In this document: one piece after another, positions 28,173-36,905 of the stretch
Numbering within the stretch: the first letter of the stretch is position 1
How the letters are laid out: each line of letters opens with the position of its first letter
DNA from: Legionella sp. PC1000
Lineage (GTDB): Bacteria > Pseudomonadota > Gammaproteobacteria > Legionellales > Legionellaceae
Assembly: GCF_014109805.1 (NCBI RefSeq)
Contig: NZ_CP059400.1
Location: 1,706,001 to 1,770,000 of the forward strand
Direction of reading: 5' to 3'
Length of the DNA stretch: 64,000 nucleotides
Position numbers and translations under genes: made by a program
Notes under the pieces: generated by a model
Database searches by the model: none
What the model saw: only the letters and a program-made list of their open reading frames with translations
What the model was told of the DNA's origin: nothing

Positions 28173-28624
28173 TGCAAACTCATTTTATACTTGATATTGG
28201 AATCGTTATATTATGAATTTGCTCTTATTAATCAATAGATTAGAGCAATATCTTAGGTTTGTTTTTTAATTTGACCATCTCATGGATGCCGCGAACAAGT
28301 CGCGGCACGTAGGCAAGGGGGATGAATTGTTAACATGCCCTAAGTATGCTTAATCATTTTTTATAATGGCTTAAGTTCAATAAAACAAAAGCATAATCAA
28401 TAAATCGATTTAAGAAAAAAATGTCAGCCGTACTCTTAATTAGGAAATTTAGAACTTTAATTTCATAAAATACTGGACCTCTATTTATTAAAAATTATCT
28501 TAAATCAGAGGGTTAAAAACTTATTGAGTATAGCCGGGTGATTTGGCAGACTAAGGATACCCAGATACTTTTTTTGAACTCACAGAGGAGCAAAAGGTTT
28601 CTGCTAAAAATAAAGGAAAAGTCG

Positions 28625-29185
28625 ATGCATAACATCAATCAACAAAATCAAAATCCTTTTGATGAATTAGCTAGCGAGATGCTATTGGAGATTCTTAATG
28701 CACGCAATAAAGATAAGAATTATATCCTTAAGCCAAACGATATGGTTTCTTTTGCTTTAAGTTGCAAACGTTTTAACTGGATGAGCCAGAAAGCTAATTG
28801 CTTTTTCTTCCCACACACTTATAAAGAGCTTCGGGAGAAAGCTTCGGATTACCATAACTACAAAGAAAATCAACTTGCGAAATTGAGGCTTGAACAAAGA
28901 TTGCGAAACGAAAAAAGCGGCCCATTTTATTGGAATAAGACCATTAGAAATAGAATTGCCTGTTGTTTGGGCTTACTCCTGGCATCTCTTTTAGCTCTCA
29001 AATTGGATCTAAACTATGAAACTTTTTTATTAACTTCTTTAGTTTTGACCATGGTGACTATGATAGTTAACGAACTCATTATGAATCACCTGGAGTTTTC
29101 TTTAGATGTATCCAATGCGAGGAAGATTCCTCTCCAGTTTTTTGAGGAAGAAGTAGCAAGTATTCCAGGCTCATTGAGCTTGTAA
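28625..29185 (+). CDS. F-box-like protein with membrane helices, candidate effector
   Basis: The 186-residue product starts at ATG 28625, behind AAGGAAAAG; an in-frame GTG at 28538 lacks an SD. Residues about 10-50 (PFDELASEMLLEIL, then MVSFALSCKRFNWMS) fit the F-box pattern LPxEhLxxIh...hxxCKRFxxh, the Skp1-binding module of eukaryotic SCF ubiquitin ligases. A charged linker leads to two likely membrane helices (about 115-160). The tail FFEEEVASIPGSLSL has an acidic block and hydrophobic end, as in Dot/Icm signals. The F-box call is by pattern only. Confidence 0.6.
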   Translation: MHNINQQNQNPFDELASEMLLEILNARNKDKNYILKPNDMVSFALSCKRFNWMSQKANCFFFPHTYKELREKASDYHNYKENQLAKLRLEQRLRNEKSGPFYWNKTIRNRIACCLGLLLASLLALKLDLNYETFLLTSLVLTMVTMIVNELIMNHLEFSLDVSNARKIPLQFFEEEVASIPGSLSL

Positions 29186-29343
29186 TTAACTAATTGGTAT
29201 TAACTTTTATGCTTTAAGATCGATATCTGCATAACAATTGAGGTTCTGAGTCTAAAGTACCCGAAGTCGCATGTACAGCAGTGCTTTTCATGAGGTCTAT
29301 ACAGGCGCAGGCACTATTTTGGAAGTGCGCGTAGGGGAGGAGT

Positions 29344-29370
29344 CCTGGGTTCTGCAGTGCTTCACCCAGG
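29344..29370. terminator. Hairpin between F-box gene and degP
   Basis: CCTGGGT (29344-29350) pairs with ACCCAGG (29364-29370) around a 13-nt loop. It lies between two convergent genes and could end either transcript, though the T-run is weak. The same CCTGGG/CCCAGG stem recurs at 33.9 and 36.4 kb. Confidence 0.5.
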
Positions 29371-29387
29371 ATAAATTGTCTAGTAAG

Positions 29388-30785
29388 TTAGATGATCAAT
29401 AGATACATGGCACCTGGTCCACGTAATATTTGCACTAATAACTCATTTTTTTTATGTAAGGCCATTTGTTGTAATGCTTTAACGTCTTTAATTGGCTCTT
29501 TATTCGCAGAGATAATAATGTCTCCAGGTCTTAAACCTGCACGCCATCCTGCACTTGTTTCAGAGGCACCAACGACTTGTACGCCAATAACATTACCATG
29601 AGGCGGTGTTTCTTGCTCAAAGTTTCTTAATGCCAGCCCATAAAGAAAAGGATTCTCTGATTGCAGTTTTTGTTCATGTGATTTAATGTCAGTAACGACT
29701 GCATCCAGCGTAATAGTCTTGCCATCACGTTGAACAACCATTTTAACATTTGAACCTACACGCAAGAGACTAATCGTCGTTTTTACCTGAGTCGCTTGTG
29801 TGATTTTTGTATTGTTAATTTGGGTAATAATATCGCCTGATTTTAAACCAGCACGCTCAGCAGGAGAGTTTGGATTAACTTGTGATACTAATGCACCTTG
29901 GAAATCTTCGGGATATCCAAGTGAATGAGCAAGTTCAGGTGTTAAATGCTGAACAAATATACCCATTAAGCCACGATGAATAGAACCAAATTTAATGATT
30001 TGTTGTGCTACATCCTTTGCCATGTTGATGGGGATAGCAAAACCTATTCCTACGTTACCGCCATAAGGAGAAAGAATGGCGGTATTAATCCCGATCAATT
30101 CTCCTTTTGTATTAACCAGAGCACCACCAGAATTACCTGGGTTAATTGCAGCATCTGTTTGAATAAAGTTTTCTACGCCTTCAATGTTTAAATCACTGCG
30201 TTTTAAAGCACTGATAATACCAAACGTTGCAGACTGGCTGTTGCCAAAACTGTTTAAGCCAAAAGGATTACCAATAGCTACTACAAAGTCGCCCACTTGT
30301 AGTTGATCCGAATCACCTATAGGCAAGGATTTCAGGTTTGTGGCATTAATTTTTAATATGGCCAAATCCGTTTCACTATCACTACCGACCAGTTTTGCTT
30401 TTAAGCGTCGGCCATCCTGTAAAGTAATCGTGACAAGACTCGCATTGCGGATTACGTGATCATTCGTAATAATGATCCCATGTTTTGCATCCACAATCAC
30501 ACCAGAACCTATGCTTTCAAATTTACGCCCTTTTTCAGGAGCTGCTTGGTGTGGTTGTCTGCTGTTTTGAGCCTCTTCATCATTTCCAGCTGCACCAGGA
30601 GATGCACTAGGAGGTAGATAACCTTGTACCGCAACATTCACAATTGCAGGCATAATATTTTTTAAAGCGGGAGCCAAACTGGGCATAGGGGTAGGCGCTG
30701 CTTCATTAGTCGCATTAGCTGCGTAAGTTAACGAGACCGTTAAAAAAAGCAGGCTACTTATAATGAATTTGATATGTTTTATCAT
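29388..30785 (-). CDS. degP: Periplasmic serine protease/chaperone DegP/DegQ (HtrA)
   Basis: The 465-residue product has a signal peptide (to about residue 25, LTYAANA), a trypsin-like domain and two PDZ domains. The catalytic residues are His in ITNDHVIRNA, Asp in SDSETDLAILKI and Ser in NPGNSGGALVN. It degrades or refolds damaged envelope proteins. A Q/N/P-rich segment follows the signal region. It is the last gene of the miaB-rluD-pgeF-degP series and starts 5 bp after the pgeF stop, so cotranscription is likely. Confidence 0.94.
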   Translation of the reverse strand: MIKHIKFIISSLLFLTVSLTYAANATNEAAPTPMPSLAPALKNIMPAIVNVAVQGYLPPSASPGAAGNDEEAQNSRQPHQAAPEKGRKFESIGSGVIVDAKHGIIITNDHVIRNASLVTITLQDGRRLKAKLVGSDSETDLAILKINATNLKSLPIGDSDQLQVGDFVVAIGNPFGLNSFGNSQSATFGIISALKRSDLNIEGVENFIQTDAAINPGNSGGALVNTKGELIGINTAILSPYGGNVGIGFAIPINMAKDVAQQIIKFGSIHRGLMGIFVQHLTPELAHSLGYPEDFQGALVSQVNPNSPAERAGLKSGDIITQINNTKITQATQVKTTISLLRVGSNVKMVVQRDGKTITLDAVVTDIKSHEQKLQSENPFLYGLALRNFEQETPPHGNVIGVQVVGASETSAGWRAGLRPGDIIISANKEPIKDVKALQQMALHKKNELLVQILRGPGAMYLLII

Positions 30786-30790
30786 AATTA

Positions 30791-31528
30791 TTAATCCTGA
30801 GGTTGATCATTAAACCAAATTAAGGTAGCTATTCTACCTGTTTGTGACGTTCTTCGATAGGAATACAACTCATTTTTTAACTCAAAAGTACATAAACCAG
30901 ACTGATAAACGGCTTTTATGCCTTTTAAGTTCAAAACAATTTCAGCAATTAGAGGCAAATTAGCCAGCCATTTTCCATTAACGGGGTTAAATGCCTGTTT
31001 ACTTAAAGGGTATGTATCGGTAAAAGTTTGATATACTTCCTCTCCGACTTCATAACACTTTTGACAGATTGAGGGGCCTATCCAGGCTAATACCTCTGGC
31101 TCTGAACTCTCCATTTTATCGAGTGTTTTTTCAATGATACCATGCGCTAATCCCTTCCAACCAGCATGAATTGCTGCAATCTCCGTGCCTTGAACATTAC
31201 AAAGCATGATAGGTAAGCAATCAGCAGTAAGAATGGCTAAAGGATGTTTCATTGAGCGGGTTATTGAGGCATCTGCATTTCTGTTTGGATCTTCTTCTGC
31301 AATAACACAATGAGTCCCATGGGTTTGATGTAACCATTGTGGCTCGCCGGGCAGTTGCAACAACTCCATAAGTTGTTGTCTGTTTTGCAGGACGTGGTGA
31401 TCATTGTCCCCTACATTCAAGCCCATGTTATTACTGTCATAAGGGGCTTGACTATATCCTGATAAACGAGTTGTACTCAGGGCTGTGATATTTTTTGGTG
31501 CTGGCCAATTAGCTGGATTAGTCTTCAT
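30791..31528 (-). CDS. pgeF: Purine nucleoside phosphorylase of the YfiH/LACC1 family
   Basis: The 245-residue product belongs to the laccase-domain family once called polyphenol oxidase; family members phosphorolyse purine nucleosides and edit peptidoglycan precursors. The metal-site motifs ADCLPIMLCN, AAIHAGWKGLAHGII and GPSICQKCYEVGEEV are present. I place the start at ATG 31528 (MKTNPANWP), which leaves an 11-bp overlap with rluD; an upstream in-frame start would extend deep into rluD. It lies between rluD and degP. Confidence 0.9.
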   Translation of the reverse strand: MKTNPANWPAPKNITALSTTRLSGYSQAPYDSNNMGLNVGDNDHHVLQNRQQLMELLQLPGEPQWLHQTHGTHCVIAEEDPNRNADASITRSMKHPLAILTADCLPIMLCNVQGTEIAAIHAGWKGLAHGIIEKTLDKMESSEPEVLAWIGPSICQKCYEVGEEVYQTFTDTYPLSKQAFNPVNGKWLANLPLIAEIVLNLKGIKAVYQSGLCTFELKNELYSYRRTSQTGRIATLIWFNDQPQD

Positions 31529-32486
31529 AATGCTGGTCCAATGTGTTAAGAAGAAGTTTAAAATCATCAGGTATTGGAGCCTTAAACGTCAACTCATTTT
31601 CTGTTTTTGGATGATAAAATGAGAGCATGCATGCATGCAGTGCTTGTCTTTTAAAGTTTTGGAGCAGGGCGCGCAATTGCTCTTTAGCTTGAGCTGGGAA
31701 TCGCATACGTCCCCCGTAAAGTGGATCACCAACAACCGGGTGATGGATATAAGCCAAATGGACTCTAATTTGATGTGTTCGCCCAGTCATCAGCTTAACG
31801 TCTAATAAAGTAAAATCCTGATATTGTTTTTTTACCGAATAATGAGTTATTGCTTGCCGTCCTTGCTCTTGAACGGCCATTTTTAATCGATTTCGTGGGT
31901 TTCGTCCAAAACCAGTATCAATCGTACCGCCGGAAATAATATGGCCTTGTACTAAAGTAATGTAATGACGTTGAATTTCGCGAGCTTGCATTTGACGGAT
32001 TAAAGAAGTATGTGCGGGGAGTGTTTTTGCCACGACTAATAAGCCTGTTGTATCTTTATCTAATCGATGAATAATGCCCGCTCTTGGCAAATGATGTAAG
32101 GATGGTTCATGATGCAACAATGCATTGACTAATGTGTGCTCTTTATTTCCTGCCCCAGGATGAACGACCATGTTTGCAGGTTTGTTGAGTACTAAAATGT
32201 CTTCGTCCTCATAAACAATACTTAAGGGAATTTTCTCGGCAATACAATGGTTAAAATCCTTTTCCATTAAAGTAAAATCAACATTAATCTCAATCAAATC
32301 TCCATCTAAAGCTTTGTCTTTAGGTTTACATGGCTTTTGGTTAAGCGTTATTGTACCGTTTTTAATCCAATTGCTGATTTGCGAACGTGAGTATTCAGGC
32401 AGTAAATAGGCGAGCACACTGTCAATACGTTGATTGTGATGCTCGCGCGGAACAGTTAATTGTTTATGAATATGTTCTATCATCAA
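31518..32486 (-). CDS. rluD: 23S rRNA pseudouridine synthase D
   Basis: RluD makes pseudouridines 1911, 1915 and 1917 in helix 69 of 23S rRNA. The 322-residue product has an N-terminal S4 domain ([20 protein letters not shown]) and the RluA-family catalytic motif [16 protein letters not shown] with its essential Asp. The motif [20 protein letters not shown] closes the domain. It overlaps miaB by 4 bp and pgeF by 11 bp. The rluD-pgeF pairing is widespread. Confidence 0.93.
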   Translation of the reverse strand: MMIEHIHKQLTVPREHHNQRIDSVLAYLLPEYSRSQISNWIKNGTITLNQKPCKPKDKALDGDLIEINVDFTLMEKDFNHCIAEKIPLSIVYEDEDILVLNKPANMVVHPGAGNKEHTLVNALLHHEPSLHHLPRAGIIHRLDKDTTGLLVVAKTLPAHTSLIRQMQAREIQRHYITLVQGHIISGGTIDTGFGRNPRNRLKMAVQEQGRQAITHYSVKKQYQDFTLLDVKLMTGRTHQIRVHLAYIHHPVVGDPLYGGRMRFPAQAKEQLRALLQNFKRQALHACMLSFYHPKTENELTFKAPIPDDFKLLLNTLDQHYED

Positions 32487-33826
32487 ATCGTTTCAGTCTC
32501 AGCTGCTACGAGGCGTCCTCGTAATGAGTTAGGTAATGCATCATTAATTTGAACGCCGACGAATTGTCCTATCAAATGAGCGGGACCATCAAAATTCACC
32601 ACCCGATTGCATTCAGTACGACCAGACAGCTGTTGGGAGTCTTTTTTAGAGTGCCCAGTAACTAATATTTTCTGCGTGCTTCCTATCATAGATTGGCTGT
32701 ACCGTGAGGCGTTTAATACCAGCCTGTTTTGTAATATCTGCAATCTTTGCTTTTTTACTTCCATAGGGGTTTCATCGGGTAAATTTGCAGCTGGAGTACC
32801 TGGTCTTGGACTGTAAATAAAGCTAAATGAAGTATCGAAACCTATTTCATGAACCAAATCCATAGTGTCCTGAAAATCTTTATCTGTTTCTCCTGGAAAG
32901 CCAACAATAATGTCTGTTGATAAACGAATGTCTGGGCGTACTTTCCGCAATTTTCTGATCTTGGATTTAAACTCCAAAGCAGTATAACCACGCTTCATTA
33001 ACCCTAAAATGCGATCGGAACCACTTTGTACAGGCAGATGTAAATGATTCGCTAATTCAGGCACTTCTGCATAGGCATTAATTAAATTATCTGAGAACGC
33101 CAAAGGATGGGATGTAGTAAAGCGAATTCTGCCTATACCCTCTATGGCAGCAAGATAATGAATTAAAAGTGCCAGATCCGCAATATCACCATTTTCCATC
33201 ACTCCACGGTAATCATTAACGTTTTGTCCCAATAAATTGATTTCTCTGACACCTTGGATTGCCAATTGATAACACTCAGCAAGTACGTCATCAAAAGGAC
33301 GACTGATTTCTGTGCCGCGAGTATAAGGCACGACACAAAAACTGCAGTATTTGCTGCAGCCTTCCATAATCGAAACAAATGCCGTAGGTCCTTCAGCTCT
33401 TGGTGCTGGCAGATGATCAAATTTTTCAATTTCTGGGAAACTGATATCAACAACTGGCTTTTTCTTTTCCATTCGTTCATTAAGCAATGTGGGAAGTCGA
33501 TGTAATGTTTGTGGACCAAAAACGATGTCAACAAAGGGGGCTCTTTTAATAATGTCTTCACCTTCTTGACTTGCAACACAGCCCCCCACACCAATTACCA
33601 CATGAGGATTTTTAGCTTTATATTCACGCCACTGTCCTAATTGCGAAAAAACCTTCTCTTGTGCCTTTTCACGAATAGAGCACGTATTAAGCAATATCAC
33701 ATCTGCCTCTTCAACGTGCTCCGTTTTGACTAAGCCATGTGATTGCAACAAAACTTCTGCCATTTTAGTTGAATCGTATTCATTCATCTGGCAGCCGTTG
33801 GTTTTGATGTATAATTTTTTAGCCAT
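32483..33826 (-). CDS. miaB: tRNA-2-methylthio-N6-dimethylallyladenosine synthase
   Basis: MiaB is the radical-SAM enzyme that adds the 2-methylthio group to i6A37 in tRNA. The 447-residue product begins with the UPF0004 domain ([34 protein letters not shown]), which binds the auxiliary Fe-S cluster. The radical-SAM motif follows as [18 protein letters not shown], and a C-terminal TRAM domain closes it. It heads the miaB-rluD-pgeF-degP series. Confidence 0.95.
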   Translation of the reverse strand: MAKKLYIKTNGCQMNEYDSTKMAEVLLQSHGLVKTEHVEEADVILLNTCSIREKAQEKVFSQLGQWREYKAKNPHVVIGVGGCVASQEGEDIIKRAPFVDIVFGPQTLHRLPTLLNERMEKKKPVVDISFPEIEKFDHLPAPRAEGPTAFVSIMEGCSKYCSFCVVPYTRGTEISRPFDDVLAECYQLAIQGVREINLLGQNVNDYRGVMENGDIADLALLIHYLAAIEGIGRIRFTTSHPLAFSDNLINAYAEVPELANHLHLPVQSGSDRILGLMKRGYTALEFKSKIRKLRKVRPDIRLSTDIIVGFPGETDKDFQDTMDLVHEIGFDTSFSFIYSPRPGTPAANLPDETPMEVKKQRLQILQNRLVLNASRYSQSMIGSTQKILVTGHSKKDSQQLSGRTECNRVVNFDGPAHLIGQFVGVQINDALPNSLRGRLVAAETETI

Positions 33827-33883
33827 ATCAAATCTACTTTAAAAATGTGTAGCCTGAGTGAGAGTACAATCCGTATCAGGTAG

Positions 33884-33909
33884 ACCTGAGTCCGGCTTTG
33901 CACCCAGGT
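33884..33909. terminator. Hairpin between an MFS gene and miaB
   Basis: ACCTGAGT (33884-33891) pairs with ACCCAGGT (33902-33909), with one G-T wobble. A further CCCAGG lies just right of it. It sits after the MFS stop, in the 115-bp gap before miaB. It belongs to the CCTGGG stem group seen at 29.3 and 36.4 kb. Confidence 0.4.
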
Positions 33910-33941
33910 TACTGTATCCCAGGAAGTTTCGTATTATTTCA

Positions 33942-35237
33942 TTAATGTACACTTTGGCAATAAGTTTCTTTAATTTTGGGCAAAATAATTAAGGCAGTAA
34001 GCATTCCCAGGGGAAGAAGTGCAAGTCCCGTATGGTAAGCCTCCAATGGATATACTCTAACACTTCCATTCATTTCACCTTGCCACATTTTGTCAAGAAT
34101 ATAGCCAATAAGTGGCTGTGCCAGTGCAATACCTATCATGTTCATCATATTCATAAAGCTTAAACCTGTAGCGACATATTTTTTATTGCATAACTCTTTG
34201 GCTACAGTAAATGCAGGTAAAAAGCCTGCTGAGAAGATACCAAACGCAAACAACAAAATCTCCATGTAGATTGGGTTATTAATTGGAGCAAAAATAAAAA
34301 TTATGGAGGTTATAAGTGCGCCGATACATCCTATGTACATAGGTGGTTTGCGTAAACCAATACGATTCGACAATATTCCCCATAAGGGGCTGGCAATTGC
34401 CCAACCGATAAACACTAAAGAAATATAATTTGCGGCAGTTGTTTTAGTGATCATCATTTTAGTCATCAAAAAGGGAACCCCCCAGAGACCACAAAAAACA
34501 GGAGTAGCCATATACATTAAACCGCCATAGCAAGCAACCAACCAAAGTTGTTTGTTTTTTATCAGTGTTAATAAACTTGGTATTAAGGGTTCTTCTTTAA
34601 TAGAAGGGTGGTGAGTTTTTTCATAATTTTTAGGAGTGTCTTGAGCAATGACAATAAGCAAGACTGCCAGAATAAGACCTACAATACCCATAATGAGCAT
34701 GCTGTGGCGCCAACCAAAGGATTCAATTAACAATGCCAAAGGTGCTTCCCCACCGATTGCACCTAACATTCCTATGGTAACCATGAGGCCAGTAAGTAAG
34801 GCAAAACGCTGAGCAGGAAACCAATTCGCTGCGAGCTTCATTGTACCTACAGCCGCAAATGCCGAGCCAAAACCTATCATTAGACGTGCCACACAGGCCA
34901 TAAAAAAGTTATCTGTCATTCCGAATGCAATGGTACTGACAGCGCAAACTATAGTCGCTAGAGTTAATAATCGGTGTGGACCGAAATAGTCCATTAAGAC
35001 ACCGCCAGGTAATTGCATGGCTGCATAAGAATAGAAATAGATTCCGGATAGAATTCCTAATGTTTGGCTAGTAACGGAGAAATCCCTCATTAATTCATTA
35101 CTCATAACGCTAGGGGAAACTTGTAAAAGACATTCGTAAAAATAAAATAAGCAACCTAAGCCCCATACCATCCAAGGCATTATTGATTGTATCCCAAAAC
35201 TTGCTACTGAGTCGGACCGTGTATTGTAGTGTGCCAT
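33942..35237 (-). CDS. MFS transporter, Pht-like
   Basis: The 431-residue inner-membrane protein has 12 predicted helices. The loop 2-3 motif is GGVLMDYFGPHRLL, and helix 4 is MIGFGSAFAAVGTMKL. The N-terminal pattern (FYFYECLLQVSPSVMSNELM, then GIYFYSYAAMQLPGGVL) resembles the Legionella Pht phagosomal nutrient transporters, so uptake of an amino acid or nucleoside is possible. I prefer ATG 35237, preceded by GGAGAG; ATG 35261 lacks an SD. It is a single gene. Confidence 0.82.
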   Translation of the reverse strand: MAHYNTRSDSVASFGIQSIMPWMVWGLGCLFYFYECLLQVSPSVMSNELMRDFSVTSQTLGILSGIYFYSYAAMQLPGGVLMDYFGPHRLLTLATIVCAVSTIAFGMTDNFFMACVARLMIGFGSAFAAVGTMKLAANWFPAQRFALLTGLMVTIGMLGAIGGEAPLALLIESFGWRHSMLIMGIVGLILAVLLIVIAQDTPKNYEKTHHPSIKEEPLIPSLLTLIKNKQLWLVACYGGLMYMATPVFCGLWGVPFLMTKMMITKTTAANYISLVFIGWAIASPLWGILSNRIGLRKPPMYIGCIGALITSIIFIFAPINNPIYMEILLFAFGIFSAGFLPAFTVAKELCNKKYVATGLSFMNMMNMIGIALAQPLIGYILDKMWQGEMNGSVRVYPLEAYHTGLALLPLGMLTALIILPKIKETYCQSVH

Positions 35238-35261
35238 TATTTTATAACTCTCCAGATTCAT

Positions 35262-35577
35262 CGATACGAAATTGATTTTGTATTATCACTCTTGGGCCAA
35301 GATTACAGTTTATTACTTATGGCCAGCCATCCTGGCGTTTTTCAATTTAAAAATTTTCGTATGCAGTCCTTACTTTTACGCTCTAAAACTTCACTTTGAT
35401 GAAACATGTGAAATATACATTTTGAAGAAAAACTGGGAATAGTCCTGTAGATCAGGTGGTTAAACCTTGTGTTCCATTTTAATGCAGTTTTTTAAATCAA
35501 AAAGTCAACCGGCAACATTACCATACAAACATATAAATTTCATCATATAAAATATTAACAGTTTGGTTATTATTTGT
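35262..35577. other. Intergenic gap without recognised features
   Basis: This is A+T-rich, and neither strand carries a plausible ORF. It probably holds the promoter of the MFS gene (minus strand) and the 3' end of the L,D-transpeptidase transcript. No strong hairpin or repeat was seen. Confidence 0.4.
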
Positions 35578-36312
35578 CTATTGCTCGTTTGGGTAGTCCG
35601 GGGGATCAATGACTACACGGGTTCCTTTCATTCCATCCCCCGGCAGGTCAATAAATTCTTCATTTAGCCAACGCGCATCCTCAATAAACATCCTGATACA
35701 ACCGTGGCTTGCTCGATATCCAGGTACATCATAACTACCATGTAACGCATAGCCTCTAAAAAAATGCATGCAATAGGGCATTAAAGCACCACCATCATTG
35801 CCATCTGATCTTCTCGGAAATACAGTGGACACACAATCAATATCTTGCTTGCGAATAACGCGAAATGAACCAGTTGGTGTATTGCAGCCTCCGATGACGC
35901 CTGGACATTTTCCTATCCCTGACGAAATAGGTCCCCACCAAAGGAGCTCACCATCTTGATCATAGGCTGCCCAAGCTAGCTTTTTTTGGCTTACATAAAT
36001 TGCTTTTTCTCCTTGAGAGTCAATATATCTTGGAAAAGGAGAAACATCATAGATAGTCAAGCGGTCGATATTTTTCGGTACTGCTATAGTCATTCCCGAA
36101 TGTAACGCAACATTCATACGATTAATTCGTCGTACCATGTCTCGCTCTTCGGGATTAGGGAATAGCTTTTCCCAGCTTTCACCATTTTTAATTTTCATAC
36201 AAAAATAGTCCGATGAATTACATAAATTTTCACCGTATCTCGCATGAGCAAGAGCGAGTTGACTTATTGTAAATAAATAAATAGAGACGATTATTGATAT
36301 CATAACTTTCAT
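35578..36312 (-). CDS. L,D-transpeptidase (YkuD family), exported
   Basis: The 244-residue product has a signal peptide (about residues 1-22, ending LALAHA). A region with a LysM-like look follows (NGESWEKLFPNPEERDMVRR), then the YkuD catalytic domain with GYALHGSYDVPGYRASHGCI, where the His and the Cys of SHGC are catalytic. It probably makes 3-3 cross-links in peptidoglycan or anchors lipoproteins. I place the start at ATG 36312; an in-frame TTG lies 12 bp upstream. Confidence 0.88.
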   Translation of the reverse strand: MKVMISIIVSIYLFTISQLALAHARYGENLCNSSDYFCMKIKNGESWEKLFPNPEERDMVRRINRMNVALHSGMTIAVPKNIDRLTIYDVSPFPRYIDSQGEKAIYVSQKKLAWAAYDQDGELLWWGPISSGIGKCPGVIGGCNTPTGSFRVIRKQDIDCVSTVFPRRSDGNDGGALMPYCMHFFRGYALHGSYDVPGYRASHGCIRMFIEDARWLNEEFIDLPGDGMKGTRVVIDPPDYPNEQ

Positions 36313-36420
36313 AAATGATCTCAATTGGGGTCATTATATCCTCTATAGCGGCACTTTAAAAAATAACTTTATACATGACTTTTATAGGATACTATCATGT
36401 GGAGAACTGGGTAAGAAATT

Positions 36421-36446
36421 CCTGGGTTTTACTGTGCAAACCCAGG
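36421..36446 (-). terminator. Terminator behind fliS
   Basis: A perfect 9-bp stem CCTGGGTTT/AAACCCAGG (36421-36429, 36438-36446) closes an 8-nt loop. It begins 26 bp after the fliS stop, and AATTTCTT follows on the minus strand. It separates the flagellar genes from the L,D-transpeptidase. Confidence 0.6.
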
Positions 36447-36471
36447 CATCATTATGTTTCAAAGATAAAAA

Positions 36472-36891
36472 TCAGGATGAAAGCGAAGAGTCAGGCTCTG
36501 AACTGCTGGGGGAAATTTTTTGCCAAGCCTCGTGAACTTGCGCAAGTAATGCATTGGATTGCGCTAACAATTCTTTATCGTTATTGAGATTTGCTTTTAA
36601 TAGTAAATATTCAATATGCATGTAAATTTGGAGTAAGTTTTCTGCTATTTCACCACCTTGTTCGTGGTTTAAACTGGTTTTTAAACCCTCAATGATACTT
36701 AATGCCTTACTAATATGCTCTCCTTTTTCTTGAATTTCTTTTCGCTCAATATTGCCTTGGGCTGTGGCAATATGAGTTCGCGCACCTTGCAATAACAAGT
36801 TAATTAATTCATAAGGAGAGGCAGCATCGATACGAGTTTTTAATTCAATTGTTTTGTAGTGATTTATAACTTGTTGATTTGGATTCTTCAT
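36472..36891 (-). CDS. fliS: Flagellin export chaperone FliS
   Basis: FliS binds the C-terminus of flagellin in the cytoplasm and prevents early polymerisation. The 139-residue helical product opens with the tyrosine-bearing INHYKTIELKTRIDAASPYE and carries LINLLLQGARTHIATAQGNI, both typical. It lies 14 bp behind fliD and is the last gene of the flaG-fliD-fliS cluster. The C-terminal tail is serine-rich. Confidence 0.92.
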   Translation of the reverse strand: MKNPNQQVINHYKTIELKTRIDAASPYELINLLLQGARTHIATAQGNIERKEIQEKGEHISKALSIIEGLKTSLNHEQGGEIAENLLQIYMHIEYLLLKANLNNDKELLAQSNALLAQVHEAWQKISPSSSEPDSSLSS

Positions 36892-36905
36892 CGATAATGC
36901 TCCAA

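Larger units (their letters stand above)
27691..28340. mobile_element. Dead mobile element with 58-bp terminal inverted repeats
   Basis: Arms 27691-27748 and 28283-28340 are inverted repeats with 5 mismatches in 58; the inner 32 bases are identical. Both outer ends are GGG(T/C)ATGTT flanked by TA (27689-27690, 28341-28342), a possible target duplication. Each arm contains a hairpin, GCCGCGA-5 nt-TCGCGGC. Inside are remnants of a GIY-YIG nuclease and of an IS5-type transposase N-terminus, both in the minus direction. Confidence 0.75.

Noticed and set aside
36375..36587. 70-codon plus-strand frame behind fliS
   Set aside because: It runs through the terminator hairpin and the antisense of fliS and has no SD.
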